DNA from: Bacteroidales bacterium
GTDB taxonomy: Bacteria; Bacteroidota; Bacteroidia; Bacteroidales; GWA2-32-17
DNA: 64,000 nt
Direction of reading: 5' to 3'
Assembly: GCA_013314715.1 (NCBI GenBank)
Contig: JABUFC010000005.1
Location: forward strand, 1 to 64,000
Below the pieces are notes generated by a model. That model saw only the letters and a list, made by a program, of their open reading frames with translations. It was not told where the DNA came from and ran no database searches. Below are positions 7,052-15,813 of this stretch, piece after piece; position 1 is the first letter of the stretch; every line of letters starts with the position of its first letter. A program made the position numbers and the translations under genes.

Positions 7052-9139
7052 TTAGAATAAAATTCTAACTTGTGCTTTAATTTCTGATTTTTTATTGCCG
7101 TTGATTTGAGTTAAGCCAGAACTAATAATATCTTGATTGGCGTAGTAGGTTTCGCCATATCTCAGCCAAATATCGATATTTTTATTTATAGAATACTTTA
7201 TTGTAAGGTACATGCGGTTGCCTTTGTAATAAACTGCAGGTACCGAAAAAGCATATAAAACATCGTTTTCGTAAGCATAAATACGAGAATCGTAACTATC
7301 GGTATCGAATATTCCGTATCTAAAAGCTATTTGCAATGGTAGTTTCTGATGTTTGTAAATTACATCTTGATAGAAGTAAATTCCTTGGTCAGTTTTTTGG
7401 TCGGTTTTATATTCTAACCATTCGATGCGGTTACGAAGCTCGAGCGATTTATTGATTTTATAGGCAATATGGAAACGTACTCGCTGTGTATTTACATCTT
7501 GAATTCCATTTATAACTTGTGGAATAGAAGAGGGGATATTGGTAGGTTTGTTTTTTTGGCGGTAACGAATATACATGCTGATTTTTCGGTTGGGAGTAAA
7601 ACCTACTTCGGCAAGATAATCGTGTCCTTTGGTGGGAGCATAGGTTTCATATTTAAGCCATGGAAAAGAGAAAATGTCGTAATAAGCCGATATTCTCCAA
7701 CGGGAGTAGGGCAGAATGGTAGTTCCAATATACATCCCATCTTCGTTTTGAATGTTTGAATTTTCGCCAAAAGTTTGTGCATAAAGAGCTTGATAATTTC
7801 TTTCGTAATGGCGATGAAGAATAGCCATGCTTGTTTGTGGCGAAAGGCTAAAAAGCATCGAATTTAAAAAGGCCTTTCCTCCATTTTGCGACATAGCAGC
7901 TTCGCCAAAAAGTGTAACATTTTTAATATTAAATTGGTAGTCTAAACCAACGTTGGAGTTTTGTTTTCCCGAAAAATCGTATTGATTATAAACCGTAGGA
8001 GTTTTAGACAATGGAACTGAATACGAGTAAGTTAATCCGGTAAGCCCCAACCTAAAAAAATTGGAGTTAAATGATATATTTCCACCAAAAATGGTTTCCC
8101 CTAAGGCTTTTCGGTCTTGCATTTCGCCAGGAGTTGTATGTAATCCGCTGGTTTGAAGGCTACTAACTTCTTCTGCCTCGCCTGTTATAGAATCAACAAC
8201 CGACATATTGGCATCGATTTTTTTGTACGAAGCAAAAGTGGTAAAATCGAGATTTTTGTACCTGAGTGTAATGCCTCCACCTCGTAAGAATAGATTTTCG
8301 TCGGAGCTACTGTATTTTTTAAGTCCTTGTGCACGTTTTCGGGTATTGGTAACCATCGACGATTTTCCAAACGTATAACCCGACCACATTACTAATCCTT
8401 GACCAAATTGAGCGTAATAATCGCCTAGTACTATGGTTTTAATGGGACCAATATCTTTAACCATTAAATGTGCCGAATAAAAATCGAAACCTTGTTTTTG
8501 TGTGCCTTTAAAAAATTCTTCGCCGGGGTCCTTGTCGGCAGTAATGCCCCACGATACTTTATTTTTATAAGTATAGTTGTAACGAACATAATAATGCATG
8601 GGGTCGCCTAAATAACGGGAGTTGGGACTTGCAGCAAGAGCCGAATCACTAATAGGACTATATCCTTGTTGTTGCTGGAGTACACGTTGAGTGCGTATAA
8701 ATACTTTATGTCGGCCATATTTGATTGCTTTTTTAGGGTCGTAACTGAGAAATGGTTCTACTTTTTGAACGGTTATAAAAGGCAGTATGAGTCGAACATA
8801 TTCTTCGTTAAAACCATTGACATTGAGTAGTTCGTAAACACTAAATAGTTGTCCAAAGTCTTTTATATATTGTAATAGTGAATTGATTTGAAAATCACTT
8901 AAAAGTTGAAGTTTCTCCAATTCTTCTTTTGAAGCTATATTAATGTTAAGTGGTTCGTTTAAATAAAATGTTAAATCTTCATAAAGAGTAGTTAAATCTA
9001 ATTCTTTGTCGGTGTTGGCAGATATTTCTTCAATATAATTTTCAATAATTTCTTCCGACGTTTGATTTGGTTTTTGTTCTTGTGCAGTTACAATCAACGT
9101 AAATAGCAAAAATATTCCTATGCTTAAAATGCGAACCAT
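7052..9139 (-). CDS. Outer-membrane barrel protein with N-terminal helix-hairpin-helix domain
   Basis: The signal peptide (MVRILSIGIFLLFTLIVTAQ) is followed by an acidic stretch and, at about residues 55-125, a ComEA/helix-hairpin-helix-like region (LNINIASKEELEKLQLLSDF ... YELLNVNGFNEEYVRLILPF). The remaining 550 residues are long alternating strands rich in Tyr, Arg and Gly and end EIKAQVRILF, a typical terminal strand of a large outer-membrane barrel. Helix-hairpin-helix domains usually bind DNA non-specifically, so a periplasmic DNA-binding or protein-protein role is possible, but the domain may be structural here. It overlaps the PorV-like gene by one base. This combination is known in Bacteroidota genomes as an uncharacterised family. 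Confidence 0.75.
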   Translation of the reverse strand: MVRILSIGIFLLFTLIVTAQEQKPNQTSEEIIENYIEEISANTDKELDLTTLYEDLTFYLNEPLNINIASKEELEKLQLLSDFQINSLLQYIKDFGQLFSVYELLNVNGFNEEYVRLILPFITVQKVEPFLSYDPKKAIKYGRHKVFIRTQRVLQQQQGYSPISDSALAASPNSRYLGDPMHYYVRYNYTYKNKVSWGITADKDPGEEFFKGTQKQGFDFYSAHLMVKDIGPIKTIVLGDYYAQFGQGLVMWSGYTFGKSSMVTNTRKRAQGLKKYSSSDENLFLRGGGITLRYKNLDFTTFASYKKIDANMSVVDSITGEAEEVSSLQTSGLHTTPGEMQDRKALGETIFGGNISFNSNFFRLGLTGLTYSYSVPLSKTPTVYNQYDFSGKQNSNVGLDYQFNIKNVTLFGEAAMSQNGGKAFLNSMLFSLSPQTSMAILHRHYERNYQALYAQTFGENSNIQNEDGMYIGTTILPYSRWRISAYYDIFSFPWLKYETYAPTKGHDYLAEVGFTPNRKISMYIRYRQKNKPTNIPSSIPQVINGIQDVNTQRVRFHIAYKINKSLELRNRIEWLEYKTDQKTDQGIYFYQDVIYKHQKLPLQIAFRYGIFDTDSYDSRIYAYENDVLYAFSVPAVYYKGNRMYLTIKYSINKNIDIWLRYGETYYANQDIISSGLTQINGNKKSEIKAQVRILF

Positions 9140-9981
9140 TATTCGGTAATATTAGCTGTTGTTTCGTATTTGAAATTGTATGTAATACCTACATGTGGAG
9201 TAATTCCTAAAATCTGATGATATGAAAATGATACATCGGCTTTAATCTTTTTTAATACATAACCTAAACCAAAGGTTAATTGGTCGGGTGAGGTAGTAGC
9301 TCCAGCTCGCATATATAAATTATTCATGAAGCGGTAATCGAGCCCGATTTTATATATCATTTTTGTTGTAAATGTTTTTTCAATTTCTGTTGCCATATAA
9401 AGCTTTTCTGTAAATCTATATCCTAAACCAAGACTAAGAATAGAAGGGATTCTCTCATCATCGTATACAGCAAGTTTTGTTCGGCTTAAATTATATATAT
9501 GACCGCCTATAAATAGGTGTTCAACGGGTTCTGCTAAGAAGCCAAGTTCGGCAATGACGTGACCTTTATTTCCATACATTTCGGCGAAATGGGTATTCAG
9601 GTAATCGACTTTTGCTCCAATCGAAAAATGATGGCCAATCATCATAGCATAAGCTAAGCCAACTTTTATTTCATTATATTTTTCGTAACCAAAATAACTT
9701 AAATCAGCTGCAAAAACACCTGCTTCGTTGGTAGGTAAAGCAAAACTCAATGCCTTAAGGCTTGTGGTGGGTAATAGAAAGCGGTTTTCGTTATACACAC
9801 TAATTACTGGAATATTTAGACGTGCTAAACCTGCTTGATTATGAGATGAACTCCATACATCACTTAGTGTTACACCCGTAAAACCCATACCAGCTTGTTT
9901 GCTACCCAACGACCAATTTTCGTTTCCAGAATAGGTGTATAAAGCTGTGAATAAAAACAAAAATATGAATGAAGCTCTCAT
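9139..9981 (-). CDS. PorV/PorQ-like outer-membrane beta-barrel protein
   Basis: The signal peptide ends near residue 18 (LFTALYTYSG). The mature protein has the features of the FadL-like PorV/PorQ family: the N-terminal ... GSKQAGMGFTGVTLSDVWSS and HNQAGLARL segment (the 'GGAG..A...A....NPAGLA' pattern of PorV proteins), then about 12 strands such as FSIGAKVDYLNTHFAEMYG, LSLGLGYRFTEKLYMATEIE and RAGATTSPDQLTFGLGYVLK. PorV shuttles T9SS cargo and PorQ helps attach it; this paralogue may have either role or none. Start and stop overlap or abut both neighbours (1-base overlap downstream, 1-base gap to purE), so it belongs to a three-gene operon. Confidence 0.7.
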   Translation of the reverse strand: MRASFIFLFLFTALYTYSGNENWSLGSKQAGMGFTGVTLSDVWSSSHNQAGLARLNIPVISVYNENRFLLPTTSLKALSFALPTNEAGVFAADLSYFGYEKYNEIKVGLAYAMMIGHHFSIGAKVDYLNTHFAEMYGNKGHVIAELGFLAEPVEHLFIGGHIYNLSRTKLAVYDDERIPSILSLGLGYRFTEKLYMATEIEKTFTTKMIYKIGLDYRFMNNLYMRAGATTSPDQLTFGLGYVLKKIKADVSFSYHQILGITPHVGITYNFKYETTANITE

Positions 9982-9982
9982 G

Positions 9983-10495
9983 TTAATTTGTTTTGAATGG
10001 ATATTTATATTGTGCTAATTCAGCATTGGCTTTTACGACTTTATCGCCTAATTTGTTTTTATATTCTAGCAATTTTTTTAAAATATTTGAATCTGAAGTT
10101 GCTAAAATTTGTATTGCTAAGATAGCGGCATTTTGTGATGCATCTAGTCCAACAGTAGCAACGGGAATTCCCGGAGGCATTTGCAAAATAGATAATATGC
10201 TATCCCAACCATCGATAGATATATTGCTGCGACAGGGGACACCAATAACAGGAAGTGGAGTAAAGGCAGCAATTACACCGGGTAAATGAGCGGCTCCACC
10301 AGCTCCTGCAATTATAACTTTAATACCTTTTTTATGTGCTTGGGTAGCAAATTCTTCGACCATTTGTGGGGTTCTATGTGCAGATAAAGCATTAACTTCA
10401 AAAGGAATTTCAAAATCGTTTAATAGCTTTGCTGCTTGTTCCATAATAGGCCAATCGCTTGTACTGCCCATTATTATGCTAACTAAGGGTATCAT
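9983..10495 (-). CDS. purE: 5-(carboxyamino)imidazole ribonucleotide mutase
   Basis: Catalyses conversion of N5-CAIR to CAIR in purine synthesis, as a cytosolic octamer. The class I PurE signature is clear: MGSTSDWPIME at the N-terminus, ALSAHRTP with the catalytic His, then AGAGGAAHLPG and GVPC. Length (170) is normal for the family. It is first in a minus-strand operon with two outer-membrane protein genes, an unexpected grouping given the different compartments. A TATATTTG promoter lies 20 bases upstream, back to back with the promoter of the divergent aminotransferase gene. Confidence 0.96.
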   Translation of the reverse strand: MIPLVSIIMGSTSDWPIMEQAAKLLNDFEIPFEVNALSAHRTPQMVEEFATQAHKKGIKVIIAGAGGAAHLPGVIAAFTPLPVIGVPCRSNISIDGWDSILSILQMPPGIPVATVGLDASQNAAILAIQILATSDSNILKKLLEYKNKLGDKVVKANAELAQYKYPFKTN

Positions 10496-10514
10496 AGTTG
10501 TTAATTTTAAATGA

Positions 10515-10522
10515 CAAATATA
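10515..10522 (-). promoter_or_regulatory. -7 promoter element of the purE operon
   Basis: TATATTTG on the minus strand, 20 bases before the purE ATG; exact match to TAnnTTTG. Confidence 0.6.
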
Positions 10523-10556
10523 CAGATTTTTTAGTTTAATAAACAGCTACAAATTG

Positions 10557-10564
10557 TATCTTTG
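10557..10564 (+). promoter_or_regulatory. -7 promoter element of the aminotransferase gene
   Basis: TATCTTTG, 14 bases before the ATG at 10578. It overlaps the region where a longer frame would start (10554) and therefore argues for the inner ATG. Confidence 0.6.
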
Positions 10565-10577
10565 CAATAAAAAAGTC

Positions 10578-11726
10578 ATGAATGTAGAAAGAATAAGAGA
10601 CTATTTTCCTGTAACTAAAAAATATCATTATTTTCAAAGTGCCGGAATGAGTCCTATGCCAATACCCGTATATGAAAAAGTAGTACATGGGTATCGATCG
10701 TTGTTAGAAAATGGCGATATTTATTGGCATAACGACATGCAACAATTACAAAAGCTATATGAAAAAATTGCAAAAATTGTTAATTGTAAACCTAACGATA
10801 TTGTTTTTTTAGACAGTAATTCAATGGCCATGTCGTTGGTGGGTATTTCATTAAAAAATAAACATACTAATTTTAATATTGTTAGTATGGAAGAAGAATT
10901 CCCATCAAACTCAGTGCCTTTTGAATATTTAGGAATTAAAATGAAATATGTAAACCATTTAAATCATCGTTACGATATTGACCAGATTTTAAATGTATGC
11001 GACGATAAAACACTGGCTGTAGTAACTTCGTATGTACAATATTGCACAGGTTTTAGACAATCGTTATTGAAACTTGGTAATCGGTTAAAACAACGAAATA
11101 TTTTATTAATTGTGAATGCTACGCAAGCTTTTCCATTTTTTCCTATTGATATGCAAGCTATGAACATAAGTGTTTTGACTTGTTCGGTTCATAAATGGGG
11201 TTTTTGTGGTCATATTGGAACGATTTTTATCACGCAAGAAATATTCAGAAAGAAATACCCGAGTCCTATAGCGGGGTGGCTTTCAGTAGATGTTTCGAAG
11301 TCAAATGATTTTATTCATACTGCCAAAGGTGTACCATTTGAAATATGGCAATCAGCACAACAATATCAGTATGGCAGCACCAACCTTAAAAGCCGTCTTG
11401 CACTTGATGCATCTCTTGATTTTTTAACTTCATACCATATAAATACACTTTGTCAGCATTTATTTAATATTTCTAGTTATTTAATTGAACAATTAAAAAG
11501 TATAGATGTTGAAATAATAAGCCCTTCAGATCATTTAGATGAACGCTCTGCTATTGTTTCTTTTACATTAAAGAAAAAAGCTAATGAAGATTTAGTAAGA
11601 TATTTAGAGCAAAAAAATATAATGGTATCATTACGCAATGGTTTTATTAGGGTATCGGTAAATATTTTTAATAATAAAGCGGATGTAGATGCCTTAATTA
11701 ACGCAATTCAAAGTTTTATATCATAA
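10578..11726 (+). CDS. Class V aminotransferase / cysteine desulfurase-like PLP enzyme
   Basis: A fold-type I PLP enzyme of the class V group, 382 residues. The cofactor lysine is in SVHKWGFCGHIGTIF (about residue 210). An aspartate is expected before it to hold the pyridine nitrogen, but the equivalent stretch reads LIVNATQAFPFF, with Asn/Gln-Ala where many family members have D-(A/G)-x-Q. DIVFLDSNSMAMSLVG is the phosphate-binding loop region and YGSTNLKSRL the C-terminal active-site segment. No Cys-containing catalytic loop of IscS/SufS type is evident, so a kynureninase- or aminotransferase-like activity is as likely as desulfurase activity. The substrate is unknown. Transcribed alone, divergently from purE. 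Confidence 0.8.
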   Translation: MNVERIRDYFPVTKKYHYFQSAGMSPMPIPVYEKVVHGYRSLLENGDIYWHNDMQQLQKLYEKIAKIVNCKPNDIVFLDSNSMAMSLVGISLKNKHTNFNIVSMEEEFPSNSVPFEYLGIKMKYVNHLNHRYDIDQILNVCDDKTLAVVTSYVQYCTGFRQSLLKLGNRLKQRNILLIVNATQAFPFFPIDMQAMNISVLTCSVHKWGFCGHIGTIFITQEIFRKKYPSPIAGWLSVDVSKSNDFIHTAKGVPFEIWQSAQQYQYGSTNLKSRLALDASLDFLTSYHINTLCQHLFNISSYLIEQLKSIDVEIISPSDHLDERSAIVSFTLKKKANEDLVRYLEQKNIMVSLRNGFIRVSVNIFNNKADVDALINAIQSFIS

Positions 11727-11771
11727 ACTTAGTTGTCGAATAGCCTTTAATTTTAGTACAAAAAAAATATG

Positions 11772-11779
11772 TATCTTTA
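11772..11779 (+). promoter_or_regulatory. -7-like promoter element upstream of hpt
   Basis: TATCTTTA, one mismatch from TAnnTTTG, 40 bases before the hpt ATG. It probably drives hpt-adk-obg. Confidence 0.4.
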
Positions 11780-11819
11780 CATAAATTTTTAAAGTTTAAT
11801 TATATAAATAGGTGTTTGA

Positions 11820-12365
11820 ATGACAAAAACAGTACAGATATTAGATAAAACATTTGCTTTAAGCATTAATGCCGAGCAAATTTCAAAAGCTGTAGATCTA
11901 TTAGCCTATAAACTTAATAAAGATTTGGGCAACGCAGATAAAGAAGTTGTTTTTATAGGTATTTTAAATGGTTCTTTCATGTTTGCAGCCGATTTATTTA
12001 GGCGTATAACTTTTCCTTGTCGAATCACTTTTTTAAAGTTAGCTTCTTATTCTGGCACACAATCTACCGGTGTTGTAAAAAGTTTAATAGGGATAAACGA
12101 AAACCTAAAAAATAAAATTGTTATTGTTTTAGAAGATATTGTTGATAGTGGCGAAACCTTAGAAAATATTATTTGCCAGCTTAGAGGCTTTGAACCATAT
12201 GATATAAAATTAGTTACCTTTTTATTTAAACCCGAAGCTTATAAAAAAGACATTCAATTAGATTATGTTGGAATGGAAATTCCTAATGATTTTATTGTTG
12301 GGTATGGATTAGATTACGACGGATATGGACGTAACCTTCCGGAGATTTATTCGTTAATAAAGTAA
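11820..12365 (+). CDS. hpt: Hypoxanthine phosphoribosyltransferase
   Basis: Salvages hypoxanthine and guanine to IMP and GMP with PRPP. The phosphoribosyltransferase fold is marked by FIGILNGSFMFAADL, the PRPP-binding loop VIVLEDIVDSGETL (about residues 100-113) and a C-terminal NDFIVGYGLDYDGYGRNLP, diagnostic of hypoxanthine/guanine enzymes. Length of 181 is typical. It heads a closely spaced operon (11-base gap to adk), joining nucleotide salvage with nucleotide-monophosphate phosphorylation. Confidence 0.95.
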   Translation: MTKTVQILDKTFALSINAEQISKAVDLLAYKLNKDLGNADKEVVFIGILNGSFMFAADLFRRITFPCRITFLKLASYSGTQSTGVVKSLIGINENLKNKIVIVLEDIVDSGETLENIICQLRGFEPYDIKLVTFLFKPEAYKKDIQLDYVGMEIPNDFIVGYGLDYDGYGRNLPEIYSLIK

Positions 12366-12376
12366 AATTCGATTAT

Positions 12377-12955
12377 ATGCTTAATATTTTGTTATTTGGT
12401 CCCCCAGGTTCTGGTAAGGGGACTCAATCAAAGCGTTTAATTCAACATTATGGATTAAAGCATTTATCAACAGGTGATATACTTCGCAAAGAAATTGCTG
12501 AGCAAACTCCTCTCGGTCGTATAGCACAACATTATATTGATAAAGGCGAACTTGTTCCCGATGAAGTAGTAATTAGCATTATTGAAGAAATGTTTGCTGA
12601 AAAAAATCTTAAAGGTTTTGTTTTTGACGGTTTCCCGAGAACTGTTGCCCAGGCAAAGGCTTTAGACTCTATGCTTTCGGGTATTAAAAGAACTATTTGT
12701 ATAATGATTGTATTGCAAGTTAGCGAAAAAGAGCTAATAAAACGACTGTTGAATAGAGCAAAAATTGAAGGTCGCAAAGATGATGAACTTCATATTATCG
12801 AAAACCGAATAAAAGTTTATCAAAATCAAACAGCTCCTGTTCTTGAATATTATAAATCTCAAGGGAAGGCTTATATAGTAAATGGAATGCAGCCAGAAGA
12901 AGTTGTTTTTAAAGATATTTGCTATAATGTAGATAACTTTTCTCAGTGTAAATAA
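12377..12955 (+). CDS. adk: Adenylate kinase, short-LID form
   Basis: Interconverts ATP + AMP and 2 ADP. The P-loop LLFGPPGSGKGTQSKRL is at the N-terminus, followed by the AMP-binding STGDILR and FDGFPRTVAQA. The LID region is short (LLNRAKIEGRKDDELHIIEN), as in the Bacteroidota and eukaryotic cytosolic form, without a zinc knuckle. 192 residues is normal. It sits between hpt and obg with gaps of 11 and 5 bases, so the three are co-transcribed. Confidence 0.96.
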   Translation: MLNILLFGPPGSGKGTQSKRLIQHYGLKHLSTGDILRKEIAEQTPLGRIAQHYIDKGELVPDEVVISIIEEMFAEKNLKGFVFDGFPRTVAQAKALDSMLSGIKRTICIMIVLQVSEKELIKRLLNRAKIEGRKDDELHIIENRIKVYQNQTAPVLEYYKSQGKAYIVNGMQPEEVVFKDICYNVDNFSQCK

Positions 12956-12960
12956 TTAAA

Positions 12961-13959
12961 ATGAGCGAAAATAATTTTATTGATTTTATAAAAATATTCG
13001 TTAAGTCAGGAAAAGGTGGAAGCGGAAGTGTTCATTTTCATAGAGATAAAAGAACCATAAAAGGTGGACCTGATGGCGGCGATGGAGGAAGAGGTGGACA
13101 CATTATTTTAAAAGGGAATCGTAATCTATGGACTTTATTGCATCTTCGTTATCATAAACATTTTATTGCTCAAAATGGTGGTAATGGTGCATCCAATAAC
13201 CGATTTGGAGCCGATGCTGACGATATATACATTGAAGTACCTCTTGGTACACAAGTTAAGAATGCCGAAACCAATGAAATATTGGCAGAAGTTACAGAAC
13301 ATAATCAAGAGGTTATATTATTGCAAGGTGGTAGGGGTGGTAAGGGGAATGCTTTTTTTAAGTCGGCAACTATGCAAACACCTCGATTTGCTCAACAAGG
13401 AGAAGACGGCAAAGAATTATGGGTGTATCTTGAACTTAAAATTCTTGCCGATGTGGGATTAGTAGGATTTCCTAATGCTGGCAAAAGTACATTACTTGCA
13501 TCGGTATCAGCTGCTAAACCAAAGATAGCCGACTATCCGTTTACTACACTTGTTCCTAATGTCGGAATTGTCAGAGTAAACGATATTTATTCGTTTGTAA
13601 TGGCTGATATTCCTGGAATTATTGAAGGAGCACACGAGGGTAGAGGGTTGGGGTTAAAATTTTTACGACATATTGAACGTAATTCTATTTTATTGTTCTT
13701 AATTCCTGCCAACTCTGAAAATATTTTAGCTGAATATAAAACTTTACTGCGAGAATTGGAACTTTATAATAAAGAACTTGTAAGCAAAACAAGAATTGTA
13801 GCCATATCAAAAGCCGATTTATTGACGCCCGAAGAAGAAATAAAAATAAAACGACAATTAACAAAATTAAAAGAACCTACCATTATTTTTTCGTCTGTAT
13901 CTCAAAAAAACTTAAAAAAATTGGTAGAACTTGTATGGACAAAATTAAATGAAATCTGA
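12961..13959 (+). CDS. obgE: Obg/CgtA GTPase
   Basis: An essential GTPase associated with 50S maturation and stress signalling. The glycine-rich Obg fold occupies residues 1-160 (KSGKGGSGSVHFHRDKRTIK, GGDGGRGGHI, GGRGGKGNAFF). The G domain follows: P-loop VGFPNAGKSTLL (about 167-178), ADYPFTTLVPN, DIPGIIEGAHEGRGLG, SKADL and a final SSVS. Length of 332 means no extra C-terminal domain, as is common in this phylum. Third gene of the hpt-adk-obg operon. Confidence 0.97.
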   Translation: MSENNFIDFIKIFVKSGKGGSGSVHFHRDKRTIKGGPDGGDGGRGGHIILKGNRNLWTLLHLRYHKHFIAQNGGNGASNNRFGADADDIYIEVPLGTQVKNAETNEILAEVTEHNQEVILLQGGRGGKGNAFFKSATMQTPRFAQQGEDGKELWVYLELKILADVGLVGFPNAGKSTLLASVSAAKPKIADYPFTTLVPNVGIVRVNDIYSFVMADIPGIIEGAHEGRGLGLKFLRHIERNSILLFLIPANSENILAEYKTLLRELELYNKELVSKTRIVAISKADLLTPEEEIKIKRQLTKLKEPTIIFSSVSQKNLKKLVELVWTKLNEI

Positions 13960-14022
13960 CAGATTGTCTGTTTTATATAATGGCAAAACTTTTGTAAAAT
14001 GCAACAGCAAAATTTATACATT

Positions 14023-14613
14023 ATGAGTGAAAATGAAGTAAAAGAAAACCAAGGAGTTAATATTGAGAATGTAACAAATGTTTCAGAACAAATACAACCA
14101 AACAACGAATCTACATCAAAAAAGAAAAAAAAGAAAGACGATAAAGAAATAGAAAAATTAAAAGAAGAACTAAAAATCTTGTCAGATAAATATAATGAAC
14201 TAAATGATAGGTATTTACGTTTAGCTGCCGAATTTGATAATTATAAAAAACGTACTTTAAAAGAAAAATCAGATTTATTGAAATATGGAGGCGAAACGGT
14301 ACTTACCAATTTGCTTTCGATATTAGATGATTTTGAACGGGCACAAAATTCTATTAAAAACAGCACCGATATAGAAGGTATTAAACAAGGTATTGATCTA
14401 ATTAACAATAAATTTCAAGAATTTATGAAACAACAAGGAATTAAAGAAATAGATGCTCAAAATGTCGAGTTTAATACCGATTACCATGAGGCTGTTACTC
14501 GATTTGCTGCACCTACCGAAGATATGAAAGGAAAAGTAATTGATGTAATTCAAAAAGGTTATATGCTACACGATAAAGTTATTCGTTATGCAAAAGTTGT
14601 TGTAGGAGAATAA
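14023..14613 (+). CDS. grpE: GrpE nucleotide exchange factor
   Basis: Releases ADP from DnaK in the Hsp70 cycle, as a cytosolic dimer. A Lys/Glu-rich disordered N-terminus leads into a long coiled coil (about residues 45-85, KLKEELKILSDKYNELNDRY) and the conserved LRLAAEFDNYKKRTLKEK. The C-terminal beta domain contains GIKEIDAQNVEFNTDYHEAV and ends VIRYAKVVVGE. Two ATGs are possible; 14023 (MSENEVKENQ) is chosen because the upstream one (13999) adds only MQQQNLYI, but this is not decisive. Three bases separate it from dnaJ. Confidence 0.93.
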   Translation: MSENEVKENQGVNIENVTNVSEQIQPNNESTSKKKKKKDDKEIEKLKEELKILSDKYNELNDRYLRLAAEFDNYKKRTLKEKSDLLKYGGETVLTNLLSILDDFERAQNSIKNSTDIEGIKQGIDLINNKFQEFMKQQGIKEIDAQNVEFNTDYHEAVTRFAAPTEDMKGKVIDVIQKGYMLHDKVIRYAKVVVGE

Positions 14614-14616
14614 GTT

Positions 14617-15771
14617 ATGACTAAACGAGATTATTATGAAATATTAGAAGTTCCTAAAAATGCTTCCAAAGAAGAGATAAAGAAAGCTTATCGCAAAAAA
14701 GCTTTACAATATCATCCAGACCGTAACCCTGGCGACAAAGAGGCAGAAGAAAAATTTAAGGAAGCAGCCGAGGCTTATGATGTTTTAAGCGATGACGAAA
14801 AACGTCGTCGCTACGATCAATTTGGACACGCTGGTGTAGGTAGTGCTGCTGGTGGTGGAGGATTTGAAGGATTTGATATAGAAGATATTTTTAGCAGATT
14901 TGGTGATATATTTGGCGATTTTGGTTTTGGAGGTTTTGGAGGCTTTGGACGTAGTGGAGGTTCGCGTCAACGTGTGAATAAAGGCACTAACCTACGGATA
15001 AAAGTTAAACTTACGTTGCAAGAAATAGCAACCGGTGTTGAGAAAAAAATTAAAGTTCGAAAATTAGTTCAATGCCCTGTTTGTAATGGTACAGGTGCTA
15101 AAGATAGTCATTCATATCGCGAATGCCATACTTGTAACGGGCAAGGTTATGTAACTCGTGTTACAAGAACTATATTAGGTCACATGCAATCGACCTCTCC
15201 TTGTCCAACATGCCAAGGTGAAGGACGAATAATTACGAATAAATGTTCAAAATGTTCGGGCGAAGGAGTTGTACACGACGAAGAAGTAATTTCGATAAAC
15301 ATACCTGCTGGAGTTGCCGAAGGAATGCAACTTTCAATGACAGGCAAAGGAAATGCCGCTAGACATGGTGGTATACCTGGCGATTTAATAATATTGATTG
15401 AAGAGGAAAAGCATCCGGATTATATCCGCGAAGACAATAATTTAATATATAATTTAATTGTATCTATTCCTCAGGCAATTTTAGGAAGCACGGTCGAAAT
15501 TCCTTTAATAGAAGGTGGAAAAGTAAAAATGAAAATTGATCCGGGAACTACGTCCGGAAAGCTTTTGCGAATAAGAGGCAAAGGACTGCCCGAAGTGCAA
15601 GGATACGGACGCGGTGATTTAATAGTTAGAGTAATTGTTTATATTCCTACAAATATTTCTAAAGAAGAACGAAAAATATTAGAAAAATTAGAAGAATCGG
15701 AAAGCTTTAAGCCCGAAAATGCAAAAAAAGACAAAAATTTCTTTGAGCATTTTAAGAAATATTTTTCTTAA
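14617..15771 (+). CDS. dnaJ: Chaperone DnaJ (Hsp40, type I)
   Basis: Stimulates DnaK ATPase and delivers substrates. The J domain (1-70) carries the HPD motif at residues 33-35; a Gly/Phe-rich linker follows ([13 protein letters not shown]). Four zinc-binding repeats are intact: [24 protein letters not shown] and CSKCSGEG. The C-terminal substrate domains end with [10 protein letters not shown]. The last 75 bases, from TCGGAAAGCTTT to the stop codon, are repeated almost exactly (one mismatch) 2.9 kb downstream at 18653-18727, marking an insertion junction. Confidence 0.97.
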   Translation: MTKRDYYEILEVPKNASKEEIKKAYRKKALQYHPDRNPGDKEAEEKFKEAAEAYDVLSDDEKRRRYDQFGHAGVGSAAGGGGFEGFDIEDIFSRFGDIFGDFGFGGFGGFGRSGGSRQRVNKGTNLRIKVKLTLQEIATGVEKKIKVRKLVQCPVCNGTGAKDSHSYRECHTCNGQGYVTRVTRTILGHMQSTSPCPTCQGEGRIITNKCSKCSGEGVVHDEEVISINIPAGVAEGMQLSMTGKGNAARHGGIPGDLIILIEEEKHPDYIREDNNLIYNLIVSIPQAILGSTVEIPLIEGGKVKMKIDPGTTSGKLLRIRGKGLPEVQGYGRGDLIVRVIVYIPTNISKEERKILEKLEESESFKPENAKKDKNFFEHFKKYFS

Positions 15772-15777
15772 TTTGAT

Positions 15778-15785
15778 TACATTTG
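15778..15785 (+). promoter_or_regulatory. -7 promoter element of the GT-C-like gene
   Basis: TACATTTG, exact match to TAnnTTTG, starting 7 bases after the dnaJ stop and 29 bases before the ATG at 15814. The first cassette therefore has its own promoter. Confidence 0.55.
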
Positions 15786-15813
15786 CGTTGTATTAACGCA
15801 TATGTAATTTATA

